Below are positions 1 through 8,615 of a DNA stretch of 64,000 nt, piece by piece. The notes under the pieces were generated by a model. That model worked only from the letters and a program-made list of their open reading frames with translations. It did no database searches and was not told the DNA's origin. The stretch comes from Bryobacteraceae bacterium (GTDB lineage Bacteria; Acidobacteriota; Terriglobia; Bryobacterales; Bryobacteraceae). The position numbers and the translations under genes are program-made. The stretch lies in assembly GCA_023384675.1 (NCBI GenBank), contig JAHDVK010000001.1, positions 338,404 to 402,403 on the forward strand, given 5' to 3'. Numbering within the stretch: the stretch's first letter is position 1; each line of letters opens with the position of its first letter.

Positions 1-230
1 TCCGCCACTTCCAAATCACCGAGCGGATGCGGTTGACGTTCCGTGGCGAAGCGTTCAACCTGACCAATACGCCGCACTTCTCGAACCCGAGCAGCACGAT
101 CTCGAACCTGAGCCTGAACCCGGACGGCACGTTCCGAACCGGCGTCTTCGAGGTGACCGGTGTGCGCAACACCGGGCGCGAGGGCATCGACGAACGCGTG
201 TTCCGGCTGGGCTTGCGCCTGCAGTTCTAG
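1..230 (+). CDS. Oar-like TonB-dependent receptor, C-terminal end only
   Basis: This is the 3' end of a gene that begins before the window, read in the frame whose first full codon is at position 3. Its roughly 75 residues align along their length with the C-termini of the two complete receptors downstream, sharing TERMRLTFRGEAFN-type sequence, NTPHFSNPS, LNPDGTF and the ending GREGIDERVFRLGLRLQF. The terminal aromatic residue is the usual outer-membrane beta-barrel assembly signal. It is therefore the last strands of a third member of the tandem array, and the array extends to the left of the window. A terminator hairpin follows 27 nt after the stop. Confidence 0.88.
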   Translation, partial: RHFQITERMRLTFRGEAFNLTNTPHFSNPSSTISNLSLNPDGTFRTGVFEVTGVRNTGREGIDERVFRLGLRLQF

Positions 231-257
231 CTAAAGCGCTAAATGTGAATCACTTAG

Positions 258-285
258 GGGCCGCCCCTGGCAGGGCGGCCCTTTC
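258..285 (+). terminator. Intrinsic terminator after the first receptor
   Basis: A perfect 9-bp stem, GGGCCGCCC (258-266) with GGGCGGCCC (273-281), encloses the 6-nt loop CTGGCA and is followed by TTT. It separates the partial receptor from the next one, so each copy is its own transcription unit. Confidence 0.8.
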
Positions 286-357
286 TCTGTTGTGCAGGCA
301 GAAGCAAAAATTCAGGCCGCCTATCCTTTCACCCTTCCTATCGAGACTATCTAAAGA

Positions 358-386
358 TTGCACTTTTCACTTTTCCGCTGTAGAAT
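358..386 (+). promoter_or_regulatory. Promoter of receptor copy 2
   Basis: TTGCAC (358-363) and TAGAAT (381-386) are separated by exactly 17 nt. The same layout, TTGCAT-17-TAAAAT, occurs upstream of the next receptor at 3995-4023. This conservation between paralogues supports the call. The leader is about 105 nt and contains a perfect hairpin GGCCAG-GGA-CTGGCC at 424-438. An AAGGA ribosome binding site lies near 482. Confidence 0.65.
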
Positions 387-496
387 CACTCCATGCGATT
401 GCTTTCGCGGTAACTCTGACACAGGCCAGGGACTGGCCCTCCGGATCGCTTCGAGAGTCTCGCAAATCCGCAAGAAGATAGTAAGGACCTTCCAGG

Positions 497-3400
497 ATGA
501 AGAGAACGAATGCTCACCGAAGAGGGCTGCCACTGTTTCTGGCAGCTCTACTGGTATTGGGGTTGTTAAGCGCCGCTCCTGCTGCGGCGCAAATTCTTTA
601 TGGAACCGTGGTCGGCAACGTCTCTGACCCAAGCGGCGCGGCGATTCCGGGCGCGACCGTGGTAATCACCAACCGGCAAACGAACTGGACACGCACCGTA
701 TCGACCGGCCCGGCGGGCGGCTACACCGTCCCGACCGTCCCCGGCGGCACATATGAAGTGCGCGTTGCCCTCGAAGGTTTCCGCACGTATGTGCAGAGCA
801 ACCTGAATGTGGCCACCAACACGGTCACCCGCGCCGACGTGGTTATGCAACTCGGCCAGGTGACCGAACAGATCGAGGTGTCTGCGGCTGCCATGGTCCT
901 GCAGACGGACCGGGCGGAGGTCCGCTCGGAGGTGACGCGGACGACGCTGGAAAACGTGCCGGTGCCTCCGGGGCGGAACTATCAGCAGTTGTTTGTCACT
1001 TTGCCGGGCTTCTCTCAGCCGCGCAATGCGCACTCGATTCCGTCGAATCCGTCGCGCGCCCTGCAGTTTGAGGTGAACGGAACGGTGGCGGCGTCGAACA
1101 ATGTGCGTTTGGACGGGGCGACGCAGTTCAACGTGTGGCTACCGCACGTGACCGCATACGTGCCCGCCCTCGAATCCATCGAAGCCGTCAATGTCGTCAC
1201 CGGCTCCTTTGACGCCGAACAGGGTCTCGCCGGCGGAGCGGCGATCAATGTCCAGATCAAGAGCGGCACGAACGAGGTACACGGCTCGGCATTCCACTAT
1301 CACAACAACAATCAGACGAAGGCGAAGCCGTTCTTCCTGCCCCAGGGCGAACGGAATCCGCGCGCCACGTTCAACCAGTTTGGCGGCACGGTGGGCGGTC
1401 CGATCAAAAGGGACCGGATCTTCTACTTTGGGAGCTACGAAGGCACCACCGACCGGCAGTTCGCGGGCGGTCTGTACACGGTGCCGACGGTGCTGAGCCG
1501 GCAAGGCATCATGACCGAGTCGAACCTGCCGATTTACGACTGGCTCACGGGAGACAGCCGGGGCAGCAATCGGACGCCGTTCGCGAACCAGACGGTACCG
1601 CGGAACCGGATGAGCCGGCCTTCCCTTCTGCTCAACGACCTGTTGCCGATGCCGACGGTTCCCGACGCGTTCCAAGGCAACATGTTCGCGCAGGGCATCT
1701 ATGCCTTCGACCGCCACACGGTGGATGCGAAGACCAACTTCAACATCACCGACAAGCTGACGTCGTATGTCCGCTACAGCTTCCTGGATTACACGGCTAA
1801 CATGCCGCTTTCGCACGGCGATCTCGGCGGCTCGGTGATTCGCGGCGGCAACCCCGGCCAGGGCTTTGGCAACACGCACAGCCTGACCGCCGCCATGACC
1901 TACACCTTCTCCCCGAACTTCATCATCGACTCGAACTTCGGCTACACCTTGATGGACACGAACGTCGAGCAGCCGAGACTGGACGAAAACCTCGGCCGTG
2001 ACTTCCTCGGCCTGCCGGGCACAAACGGCGCCCGCCGGTTTGAAGGCGGTTGGCCTGGCTTCGGCATCTCCAACCACACTGCCTTCGGCCTGGCACAGAA
2101 CTACATGCCCTACTTCCGTAGCGATCCGCAGTGGCAGTGGATCGTCAACGGCAACCTGACCAAGGGCGCGCACAACCTCCGTTTCGGTATGGAACTCGGC
2201 TGGCAGCACTTGAACCACATCCAGCCTGAATTTTATGGCGGCGCCGGCGGCGCCCCGGGACGCTTCAATTTCGCTGGCGGCCCAACTACGCTTCGTGGCG
2301 GGCCCGCTCCGAATCAGTGGAATGCCTACGCCGGATTCCTTATGGGTCTGCCTACTCAAGTGGCGAAACTCTATCAGTGGCCGGATCAGTACGACACCCG
2401 GACCTCGATGCACAGCCTGTACTTCCGCGACCAGTGGCAGGTGAACCGGCGGCTGACGCTCAACCTGGGCACACGCTGGAACTACTTCCCGATGCCAACC
2501 CGCTCCGACCGAGGCCTCGAACGCTACTTCTTCCCGGGCGCGGGCGGAGGCCTGGATAACAGCGTCATGGTGTGCGGGTTCGGTGGCCAGCCGGGCGACT
2601 GCGGTGTGCGCCAGAGCAGGCGGCTGTTTGCTCCTTCGGTGGGCATCGCCTACCGGGTGACGGACACTACCGTCCTCCGCATGGGCTATGGTTTGAACAC
2701 CGATCCCTGGAACATCGCCCGCGCGATGCGGACCAACCACCCGCTGTTGACCGCGCAGACCGAGAACACGCTGGAGAGCTTCATGCCCGTCAGTCTGTTC
2801 GAAGAAGGGATCCCGGTCTTGACCCAGCCCGACCTCGGCAATGGCATCATCCCCATGCCGAACAACGTTGTGGCGAACACCCTGGACGAGGAATTCAGGC
2901 GCGGGTACATTCAAAGCTGGAATATCACATTGCAGCGCCAGTTTGCCGGCGGCTGGGTGGCCCAGGCCGGCTATGTGGCCACGCGCCAGATTGGCGGGCT
3001 CGGCTTCGAGGAGCGCAACTACGGCCGCCCGGGTCTGGGCGCGGCCGGACGCGTTTACTTCCCCTCCACGGGCCGCAACGTAGGCAGCCGGGTGGTGAAC
3101 CGGGTCGCCAATTCAGCGTACGACTCGATGCAGGCCACCCTCGAGCGACGCTTCGCCAATGGGTTCCAGATGAACTTCATGTACACGTTCTCGAAGTGCA
3201 TCGGCATTGCCGGATTCGGCAACTCCGGCAGCGGGATCTCCATAAATTGGCCCGAAGCGATGCACCTGAATCGCAGCCAGTGCGGCATCCACCAGCCCCA
3301 CAACTTCAGTTCCACCGGCATCTGGGAGCTGCCCTTCGGCCGGGGTAAGAACTGGGCCACCTCCGGTGTGGGCGCGGCGCTGCTCGGCGGATGGCAGGTC

Positions 3401-3883
3401 AATGGCATGCTGAACATGTATTCGGGCAACCCGTTCACCGTGGGGGCTTCGGGGGCGTCTTTGAACGCTCCACACAACTCACAGCGAGCCGACTTCATTG
3501 GAGTAGGCAAGCCCCGCAAGATCGGGGGAGCCGGCCGCGGCCAGGCGTTCTACGATTGGAACCAGTGGGCGCCGGTCACTGACGCGCGCTTTGGAACCGC
3601 CGGATTCAGCACCCTGTTGGGTCCGGGCCTGATCAACCTCGACATGGGCCTTTTCCGGAACTTCCAGATCACCGAAAGAGTCCGGATGACGTTCCGCGCC
3701 GAGGCCTTCAACGCGACGAACACGCCCCACTTCGGGAACCCGAGCAACAACATCTCGAACCTGCGCCTGAACCCGGATGGCACGTTCCGGTCGGGCACGT
3801 TTGAGATCACGGGGGTCCGCAACACCGGCCGGGAAGGCATCGACGAGCGGGTCTTCCGTTTCGGCCTCCGCTTCCAGTTTTAA
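497..3883 (+). CDS. Oar-like TonB-dependent receptor (copy 2)
   Basis: This 1128-residue protein is a predicted outer-membrane transporter that would move a large substrate, probably an oligosaccharide or peptide, using TonB energy. Residues 1-32 are a Sec signal ending AAAQ. Residues 33-115 form a carboxypeptidase-regulatory-like beta-sandwich (GNVSDPSGAAIPGATVVITN, then GGTYEVRVALEGF). A plug region follows (LENVPVPPGRNYQQLFVTLPG) and then a long barrel that ends in QF. A cysteine pair near residues 694-702 may form a disulfide in a surface loop. The ATG was chosen because AAGGACCTTCC precedes it and the same leader precedes copy 3. Residues 32-345 are identical to copy 3 while the barrel has diverged. 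The substrate cannot be read from the sequence. Confidence 0.9.
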   Translation: MKRTNAHRRGLPLFLAALLVLGLLSAAPAAAQILYGTVVGNVSDPSGAAIPGATVVITNRQTNWTRTVSTGPAGGYTVPTVPGGTYEVRVALEGFRTYVQSNLNVATNTVTRADVVMQLGQVTEQIEVSAAAMVLQTDRAEVRSEVTRTTLENVPVPPGRNYQQLFVTLPGFSQPRNAHSIPSNPSRALQFEVNGTVAASNNVRLDGATQFNVWLPHVTAYVPALESIEAVNVVTGSFDAEQGLAGGAAINVQIKSGTNEVHGSAFHYHNNNQTKAKPFFLPQGERNPRATFNQFGGTVGGPIKRDRIFYFGSYEGTTDRQFAGGLYTVPTVLSRQGIMTESNLPIYDWLTGDSRGSNRTPFANQTVPRNRMSRPSLLLNDLLPMPTVPDAFQGNMFAQGIYAFDRHTVDAKTNFNITDKLTSYVRYSFLDYTANMPLSHGDLGGSVIRGGNPGQGFGNTHSLTAAMTYTFSPNFIIDSNFGYTLMDTNVEQPRLDENLGRDFLGLPGTNGARRFEGGWPGFGISNHTAFGLAQNYMPYFRSDPQWQWIVNGNLTKGAHNLRFGMELGWQHLNHIQPEFYGGAGGAPGRFNFAGGPTTLRGGPAPNQWNAYAGFLMGLPTQVAKLYQWPDQYDTRTSMHSLYFRDQWQVNRRLTLNLGTRWNYFPMPTRSDRGLERYFFPGAGGGLDNSVMVCGFGGQPGDCGVRQSRRLFAPSVGIAYRVTDTTVLRMGYGLNTDPWNIARAMRTNHPLLTAQTENTLESFMPVSLFEEGIPVLTQPDLGNGIIPMPNNVVANTLDEEFRRGYIQSWNITLQRQFAGGWVAQAGYVATRQIGGLGFEERNYGRPGLGAAGRVYFPSTGRNVGSRVVNRVANSAYDSMQATLERRFANGFQMNFMYTFSKCIGIAGFGNSGSGISINWPEAMHLNRSQCGIHQPHNFSSTGIWELPFGRGKNWATSGVGAALLGGWQVNGMLNMYSGNPFTVGASGASLNAPHNSQRADFIGVGKPRKIGGAGRGQAFYDWNQWAPVTDARFGTAGFSTLLGPGLINLDMGLFRNFQITERVRMTFRAEAFNATNTPHFGNPSNNISNLRLNPDGTFRSGTFEITGVRNTGREGIDERVFRFGLRFQF
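590..1530 (+). repeat. Near-identical 941-bp block shared with 4225-5165
   Basis: This block covers codons 32-345 of receptor copy 2. By eye it differs from 4225-5165 at 11 positions, all synonymous, and only one of these falls in the first 440 bp. Sequence similarity drops sharply just after position 1530 (IYDWLTGDSRG versus VYDPMTGDFNG). The offset between copies is a constant 3635 bp. Confidence 0.9.
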
Positions 3884-3910
3884 GCGGCCGCCGGATCAAT
3901 CTGACGCGAG

Positions 3911-3938
3911 GAGCCGGCCCTTTGCAGGGCGGGCTCTT
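3911..3938 (+). terminator. Intrinsic terminator after receptor copy 2
   Basis: GAGCCGGCCC (3911-3920) pairs with GGGCGGGCTC (3927-3936) around the loop TTTGCA, with one G-G mismatch, and TT follows. It resembles the terminators after the other two receptor copies. Confidence 0.75.
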
Positions 3939-3994
3939 CGTGCGTCCGCCGGATCACAAGTCATACGAGGTACCCTTTCGCGCCTATCTCACGA

Positions 3995-4023
3995 TTGCAT
4001 TCGTATCTCTGCTCTTGTAAAAT
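3995..4023 (+). promoter_or_regulatory. Promoter of receptor copy 3
   Basis: TTGCAT (3995-4000) and TAAAAT (4018-4023) are 17 nt apart, matching the promoter layout of copy 2. The leader is about 109 nt and ends with AAGGATCTTCCAAG directly before the ATG, again matching copy 2, although most of the leader in between has diverged. Confidence 0.65.
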
Positions 4024-4131
4024 CCAAATCACGCATGGCTTTAGGGCCCGATTGATCCTGCAGGACTATCGTCTTGAGGACCCCCGCCTGGAAGCCCTGC
4101 AGTTTGAAAGTGTCGAAAAGGATCTTCCAAG

Positions 4132-7100
4132 ATGAGGAACACGAATGCTCACCAATTCGGATTGCCGCTTTTCGCGGTTCTCCTGATGGTCTTGGGGTTA
4201 GTCTGCGCCTCCCCCGCGGAGGCGCAAATTCTTTATGGAACCGTGGTCGGCAACGTGTCTGACCCAAGCGGCGCGGCGATTCCGGGCGCGACCGTGGTAA
4301 TCACCAACCGGCAAACGAACTGGACACGCACCGTATCGACCGGCCCGGCGGGCGGCTACACCGTCCCGACCGTCCCCGGCGGCACATATGAAGTGCGCGT
4401 TGCCCTCGAAGGTTTCCGCACGTATGTGCAGAGCAACCTGAATGTGGCCACCAACACGGTCACCCGCGCCGACGTGGTTATGCAACTCGGCCAGGTGACC
4501 GAACAGATCGAGGTGTCTGCGGCTGCCATGGTCCTGCAGACGGACCGGGCGGAGGTCCGCTCGGAGGTGACGCGGACGACGCTGGAAAACGTGCCGGTGC
4601 CTCCGGGGCGGAACTATCAGCAGTTGTTTGTCACTTTGCCGGGCTTCTCTCAGCCGCGCAATGCACACTCGATTCCGTCGAATCCGTCGCGCGCCTTGCA
4701 GTTTGAGGTGAACGGCACGGTGGCGGCGTCGAACAATGTGCGGTTGGACGGCGCGACGCAGTTCAACGTGTGGCTGCCGCACGTGACCGCATACGTGCCC
4801 GCCCTCGAATCCATCGAAGCCGTCAATGTTGTCACCGGCTCCTTTGACGCCGAACAGGGTCTCGCCGGCGGAGCGGCGATCAACGTGCAGATCAAGAGCG
4901 GCACGAACGAGGTACACGGCTCGGCATTCCACTATCACAACAACAATCAGACGAAGGCGAAGCCGTTCTTCCTGCCCCAGGGCGAACGGAATCCGCGCGC
5001 CACGTTCAACCAGTTTGGCGGCACGGTGGGCGGTCCGATCAAAAGGGACCGGATCTTCTACTTTGGGAGCTACGAAGGCACCACCGACCGGCAGTTCGCG
5101 GGCGGTCTGTACACGGTGCCGACGGTGCTGAGCCGGCAAGGCATTATGACCGAGTCGAACCTGCCGGTTTATGACCCCATGACAGGCGATTTCAATGGCC
5201 GGGGCCGCACGCCGTTCCCGAATCAGACCATTCCGCAGAACCGGATGAGCCGGCCGTCGCTGCTGCTGAACGACCTGATTCCGCTGCCCACCGAACCCAC
5301 GTCACAGGGGAACCTCTTCGCGCAGGGCATCTATGGCTTTGACCGCCATACGGTGGACGCAAAGACCAACTTCAACATCACGGATAAGCTGACCAGCTAT
5401 GTTCGCTACAGCTTCCTCGACTACACCGCTAATATGCCAACCTCGCACGGTGAACTGGGCGGGTCGGTGATCCGCGGCGGCAACCCCGGCCAAGGCTTTG
5501 GCCAAACCCACAGCCTGACTGCCGCAATGACCTACACATTCTCGCCAAACTTCATCATCGACTCGAATTTCGGCTACACGCTGATGGACACGAACGTCGA
5601 ACAGCCGAGGCTGGATGAGAACCTCGGCCGCGACTTCCTCGGCCTGCCGGGGACCAACGGTACCCGCCGGTTCGAAGGCGGCTGGCCCGGATTCGGCATC
5701 AGCAATCACACCGCTTTCGGCATGGCGCAGAACTACATGCCTTATTTCCGTAGCGATCCGCAGTGGCAGTGGATTGTGAACGGGAACCTGACCAAGGGCG
5801 CGCACAACCTCCGGTTCGGGATGGAACTCGGCTGGCAGCATTTGAATCACATTCAGCCCGAGTTCTATGGCGGCGCGGGTCCGGCGGCGGGCCGGTTCAA
5901 CTTCGCCGGCGGCCCGACGGGCTTGAACGGTGGTCCGGCGCCGAACCAGTGGAACGCCTATTCCACGTTCCTGCTAGGCTTGCCGACGCAGGTGGCGAAG
6001 CTCTACCAGTGGCCGGATGAGTACAACACCCGGACCTCGATGCAGAGCCTGTACTTCCGCGATCAGTGGCAGGTGAACCGCCGGTTGACGCTGAACATCG
6101 GCACTCGCTGGAACTACTTCCCCATGCCAACGCGCTCGGACCGTGGTCTGGAGCGTTATTTCTTCCCGGGCGCCGGCGCCGAACTGGATAACCAGGTGAT
6201 GGTGTGCGGTGTGGGTGTGGCGCCCCGCGATTGCCGTGTCAAGCAGAGCAAGCGCCTGTTCGCTCCCACCGTCGGTCTGGCGTACCGCATGACCGACAAC
6301 ACTGTGCTGCGCATGGGCTATGGCTTGAACACCGATCCGTGGAACATCGCCCGCGCGATGCGCACCAACCATCCGCTGCTGACCGCGCAGACCGAGAATG
6401 CGCTGAACACCTGGCAGCCCGTGAGCCGGTTCGAGGACGGCATTCCGGTTCTCACCGAGCCGAGCGCCGGCAATGGGATCATCCCGATTCCGCGCAACGT
6501 GGTGACGAACACTCTGGACGACGAGTTCCGCCGCGGATATGTCCAGAGCTGGAATGTGACGTTGCAGCACCAGTTCCGGGGCGGCTGGGTGGCGCAGGCC
6601 GGCTACGTGGCCACCAGGCAAACGGGCCCGCTTGGCTATGAAGAGCGCAATTTCGGTTTCCCGGGCGGGGGCGCGGCGAGCCGCGTGTACTTCCCCTCCA
6701 CGCAGCGGAACGTTTCGACCGCTGTCGTGAACCGGATCGGCAACAGCGCATACGATTCGCTGCAGACCTCGCTCGAGCGCCGCTTTGCGAATGGCTTCCA
6801 GATGAACTTCATGTACACCTTCTCGAAGTGCATCGGCATCGCCGGCTTCGGCAATTCGGGCGATCGGGCGTCGATCAAGATCCCCGAGGCCTTCTTCCTG
6901 AACCGGAGCCAGTGCGGGCAGCATCAGCCGCACAACTTCAGTTCCACCGGCATTTGGGAACTTCCCTTCGGCCGGGGCAAGAACTGGGCCACCTCCGGTG
7001 CGGCGGCGGCAATTCTGGGCGGCTGGCAGATGAACGGCATGCTGAATATGTACTCGGGCAACCCGTTCACGGTCGGCTCCTCGGGCGCTTCGCTGAACGC

Positions 7101-7515
7101 TCCTGAAAATGGCCAGCGCGGGCATTTTGTGGGTGTGGGCAAGCCCCGCAAACTCGGTGGAGCGGGCCGCGGCCAGGCGTTCTATGATTGGAACCAGTGG
7201 GCGCCGGTCACCACGCCCGAATTCGGCAGCGCCGGCTTCAACACGTTGCTGGGCCCAGGCCTCATCAACCTCGATTTCGGCCTGTTCCGGAACTTCCAGG
7301 TGACGGAGCGGGTCCGGATGACGTTCCGCGCGGAGGCGTTCAATTTCACGAACACGCCGCACTTTTCGAACCCGAGCAACAACATCTCGAACCTGCGTCT
7401 GAACCCGGATGGCACGTTCAACTCGGGTGTGTTCGAGATCACCGGCGTCCGCAACACTGGCCGCGAAGGCATCGACGAGCGGGTATTCCGCTTCGGGCTG
7501 CGCTTCCAGTTCTGA
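4132..7515 (+). CDS. Oar-like TonB-dependent receptor (copy 3)
   Basis: This 1127-residue predicted outer-membrane receptor is a paralogue of the preceding gene. It has a Sec signal (residues 1-31), a carboxypeptidase-regulatory-like domain (33-115), a plug region, and a barrel ending RFGLRFQF. The first 345 codons after the signal are almost identical in DNA to copy 2. The rest of the barrel is clearly homologous but carries many replacements, for example EFYGGAGPAAGRF for EFYGGAGGAPGRF. This pattern suggests the two receptors share TonB and plug mechanics but differ in surface loops, and so perhaps in ligand. It has its own promoter and terminator. Confidence 0.9.
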   Translation: MRNTNAHQFGLPLFAVLLMVLGLVCASPAEAQILYGTVVGNVSDPSGAAIPGATVVITNRQTNWTRTVSTGPAGGYTVPTVPGGTYEVRVALEGFRTYVQSNLNVATNTVTRADVVMQLGQVTEQIEVSAAAMVLQTDRAEVRSEVTRTTLENVPVPPGRNYQQLFVTLPGFSQPRNAHSIPSNPSRALQFEVNGTVAASNNVRLDGATQFNVWLPHVTAYVPALESIEAVNVVTGSFDAEQGLAGGAAINVQIKSGTNEVHGSAFHYHNNNQTKAKPFFLPQGERNPRATFNQFGGTVGGPIKRDRIFYFGSYEGTTDRQFAGGLYTVPTVLSRQGIMTESNLPVYDPMTGDFNGRGRTPFPNQTIPQNRMSRPSLLLNDLIPLPTEPTSQGNLFAQGIYGFDRHTVDAKTNFNITDKLTSYVRYSFLDYTANMPTSHGELGGSVIRGGNPGQGFGQTHSLTAAMTYTFSPNFIIDSNFGYTLMDTNVEQPRLDENLGRDFLGLPGTNGTRRFEGGWPGFGISNHTAFGMAQNYMPYFRSDPQWQWIVNGNLTKGAHNLRFGMELGWQHLNHIQPEFYGGAGPAAGRFNFAGGPTGLNGGPAPNQWNAYSTFLLGLPTQVAKLYQWPDEYNTRTSMQSLYFRDQWQVNRRLTLNIGTRWNYFPMPTRSDRGLERYFFPGAGAELDNQVMVCGVGVAPRDCRVKQSKRLFAPTVGLAYRMTDNTVLRMGYGLNTDPWNIARAMRTNHPLLTAQTENALNTWQPVSRFEDGIPVLTEPSAGNGIIPIPRNVVTNTLDDEFRRGYVQSWNVTLQHQFRGGWVAQAGYVATRQTGPLGYEERNFGFPGGGAASRVYFPSTQRNVSTAVVNRIGNSAYDSLQTSLERRFANGFQMNFMYTFSKCIGIAGFGNSGDRASIKIPEAFFLNRSQCGQHQPHNFSSTGIWELPFGRGKNWATSGAAAAILGGWQMNGMLNMYSGNPFTVGSSGASLNAPENGQRGHFVGVGKPRKLGGAGRGQAFYDWNQWAPVTTPEFGSAGFNTLLGPGLINLDFGLFRNFQVTERVRMTFRAEAFNFTNTPHFSNPSNNISNLRLNPDGTFNSGVFEITGVRNTGREGIDERVFRFGLRFQF
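4225..5165 (+). repeat. Near-identical 941-bp block shared with 590-1530
   Basis: This is the second copy of the homogenised receptor 5' block. It has 11 synonymous differences from the first copy, and the flanking coding sequence is much more diverged on both sides, including the signal peptide region. Confidence 0.9.
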
Positions 7516-7536
7516 CGCGCGAGCCAAAACACAACA

Positions 7537-7567
7537 GGGCCGGTCCCTTTCCGGGGGCCGGCCCTTC
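7537..7567 (+). terminator. Intrinsic terminator after receptor copy 3
   Basis: GGGCCGGTCCC (7537-7547) pairs with GGGGGCCGGCCC (7553-7564) around TTTCC, followed by TTCT. It lies between convergent genes and may also serve the minus-strand dehydrogenase gene ending at 7588. Confidence 0.7.
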
Positions 7568-7587
7568 TCCATTGCGTGGGTCTTGAG

Positions 7588-8601
7588 TCAGTAGCCCTTC
7601 TGCTTGTCCACCTGGTGCCGCAGGGGGAGACCCTGCGCGAAGCGCTGAAGGTTCTCGCGGTACAGGTCGATGTAGCGCGCGCGTTCGCCGTCGCTGCGGC
7701 CTGCAATGTGAGGTGTGATCACCACGTTGTCCATCTTCCAGAGAGGGCTGTCGGCGGCGAGCGGCTCCACCTCGGTGACGTCGAGGCCGGCTCCGGCGAG
7801 CCGCCCTTCGCTCAGGGCGCGGAGCAGGGCCGCGTTATCGAACGTTTTCCCGCGTGAAATCGCGATAAAATACGCCGTTTTTCGCATCAAATCGAACTGT
7901 TTCGCGCCCATCATCTTCTCGCTCGCCGGCGTGTGCGGCGCGGCCATGAACACCACATCCGCTTGCGGGAGCACCTCATCCAGCCGCTCTACACGCACAA
8001 TCCGATCGAAGAACGGCAGCAGCGGCTTGTCTTCGACGTCGACGCCGGTGACGTTCATCCCGAAGGCGTGCGCGCGAATGGCGATTTGGGTGCCGATGCC
8101 CCCTGCGCCGATCACCACGGCGTTCTTGCCGCGCAGTTCGAGCAGCGGGACGCCCGTCCTTCCGCTCCAGTCGCGCTGCCGCATGTAGCGGGTGAGGCCG
8201 CGCGTGTGGGCGAGCAGGAGCGCCAGCGCGTGGTCGGCGATCTCGGGGCCTTGCACGATCTTGCCGTTTGTGAAGGTGAACGAGCGCGCCTTGAACGCAG
8301 GTGTCAGGTACTGCTCCACGCCAGCCGAGGGCACCTGCAGCCATTCGAGGTTCTTCGCCGCCGCGACCATCGATTGCGAAGCCGCGCCGATGATGGCGTG
8401 CGCGTCGCGCGCCTCCTGTTCCGCCCGGTCCGCGGGCGGCGTGACGATGTTCAGCGAAGGGGCGGCCTTGCGGAACTCGGCCAGTTCCGAATCGGTAATG
8501 GCCGCACCGTGGATAGCGTTCGGAAGAATCACCACCTTTTTAGTCGCCTGCGCGGGCAGCAGCGCGACGGCCAGAAGAATCAGAGGAAATAGGCGAATCA
8601 T
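7588..8601 (-). CDS. Exported D-2-hydroxyacid dehydrogenase family protein
   Basis: This 337-residue protein belongs to the NAD-dependent D-2-hydroxyacid dehydrogenase family. The Rossmann glycine motif GAGGIG is at residues 165-170. The catalytic residues of the family are present as R250 (ISRG), E279 (VEPLA) and H298 (TPHIAG). Unusually, it starts with a hydrophobic Sec-type signal (residues 1-19, ending LLPAQA), although the family is normally cytoplasmic. The gene lies 14 bp downstream of an aldolase gene that also has a signal peptide, so they form an operon. The substrate is unknown; an oxo or hydroxy acid released by the aldolase is a reasonable guess. Confidence 0.8.
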   Translation of the reverse strand: MIRLFPLILLAVALLPAQATKKVVILPNAIHGAAITDSELAEFRKAAPSLNIVTPPADRAEQEARDAHAIIGAASQSMVAAAKNLEWLQVPSAGVEQYLTPAFKARSFTFTNGKIVQGPEIADHALALLLAHTRGLTRYMRQRDWSGRTGVPLLELRGKNAVVIGAGGIGTQIAIRAHAFGMNVTGVDVEDKPLLPFFDRIVRVERLDEVLPQADVVFMAAPHTPASEKMMGAKQFDLMRKTAYFIAISRGKTFDNAALLRALSEGRLAGAGLDVTEVEPLAADSPLWKMDNVVITPHIAGRSDGERARYIDLYRENLQRFAQGLPLRHQVDKQKGY

Positions 8602-8615
8602 AGTTCGGGTCCTTT

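Noticed and set aside
1139-2914. Long minus-strand open frame of about 590 codons opposite receptor copy 2
   Set aside because: It lies wholly within a well-supported receptor gene, has a Val/Ala/Arg/His-rich composition typical of antisense frames in GC-rich DNA, and no domain. The same holds for similar frames opposite copy 3.
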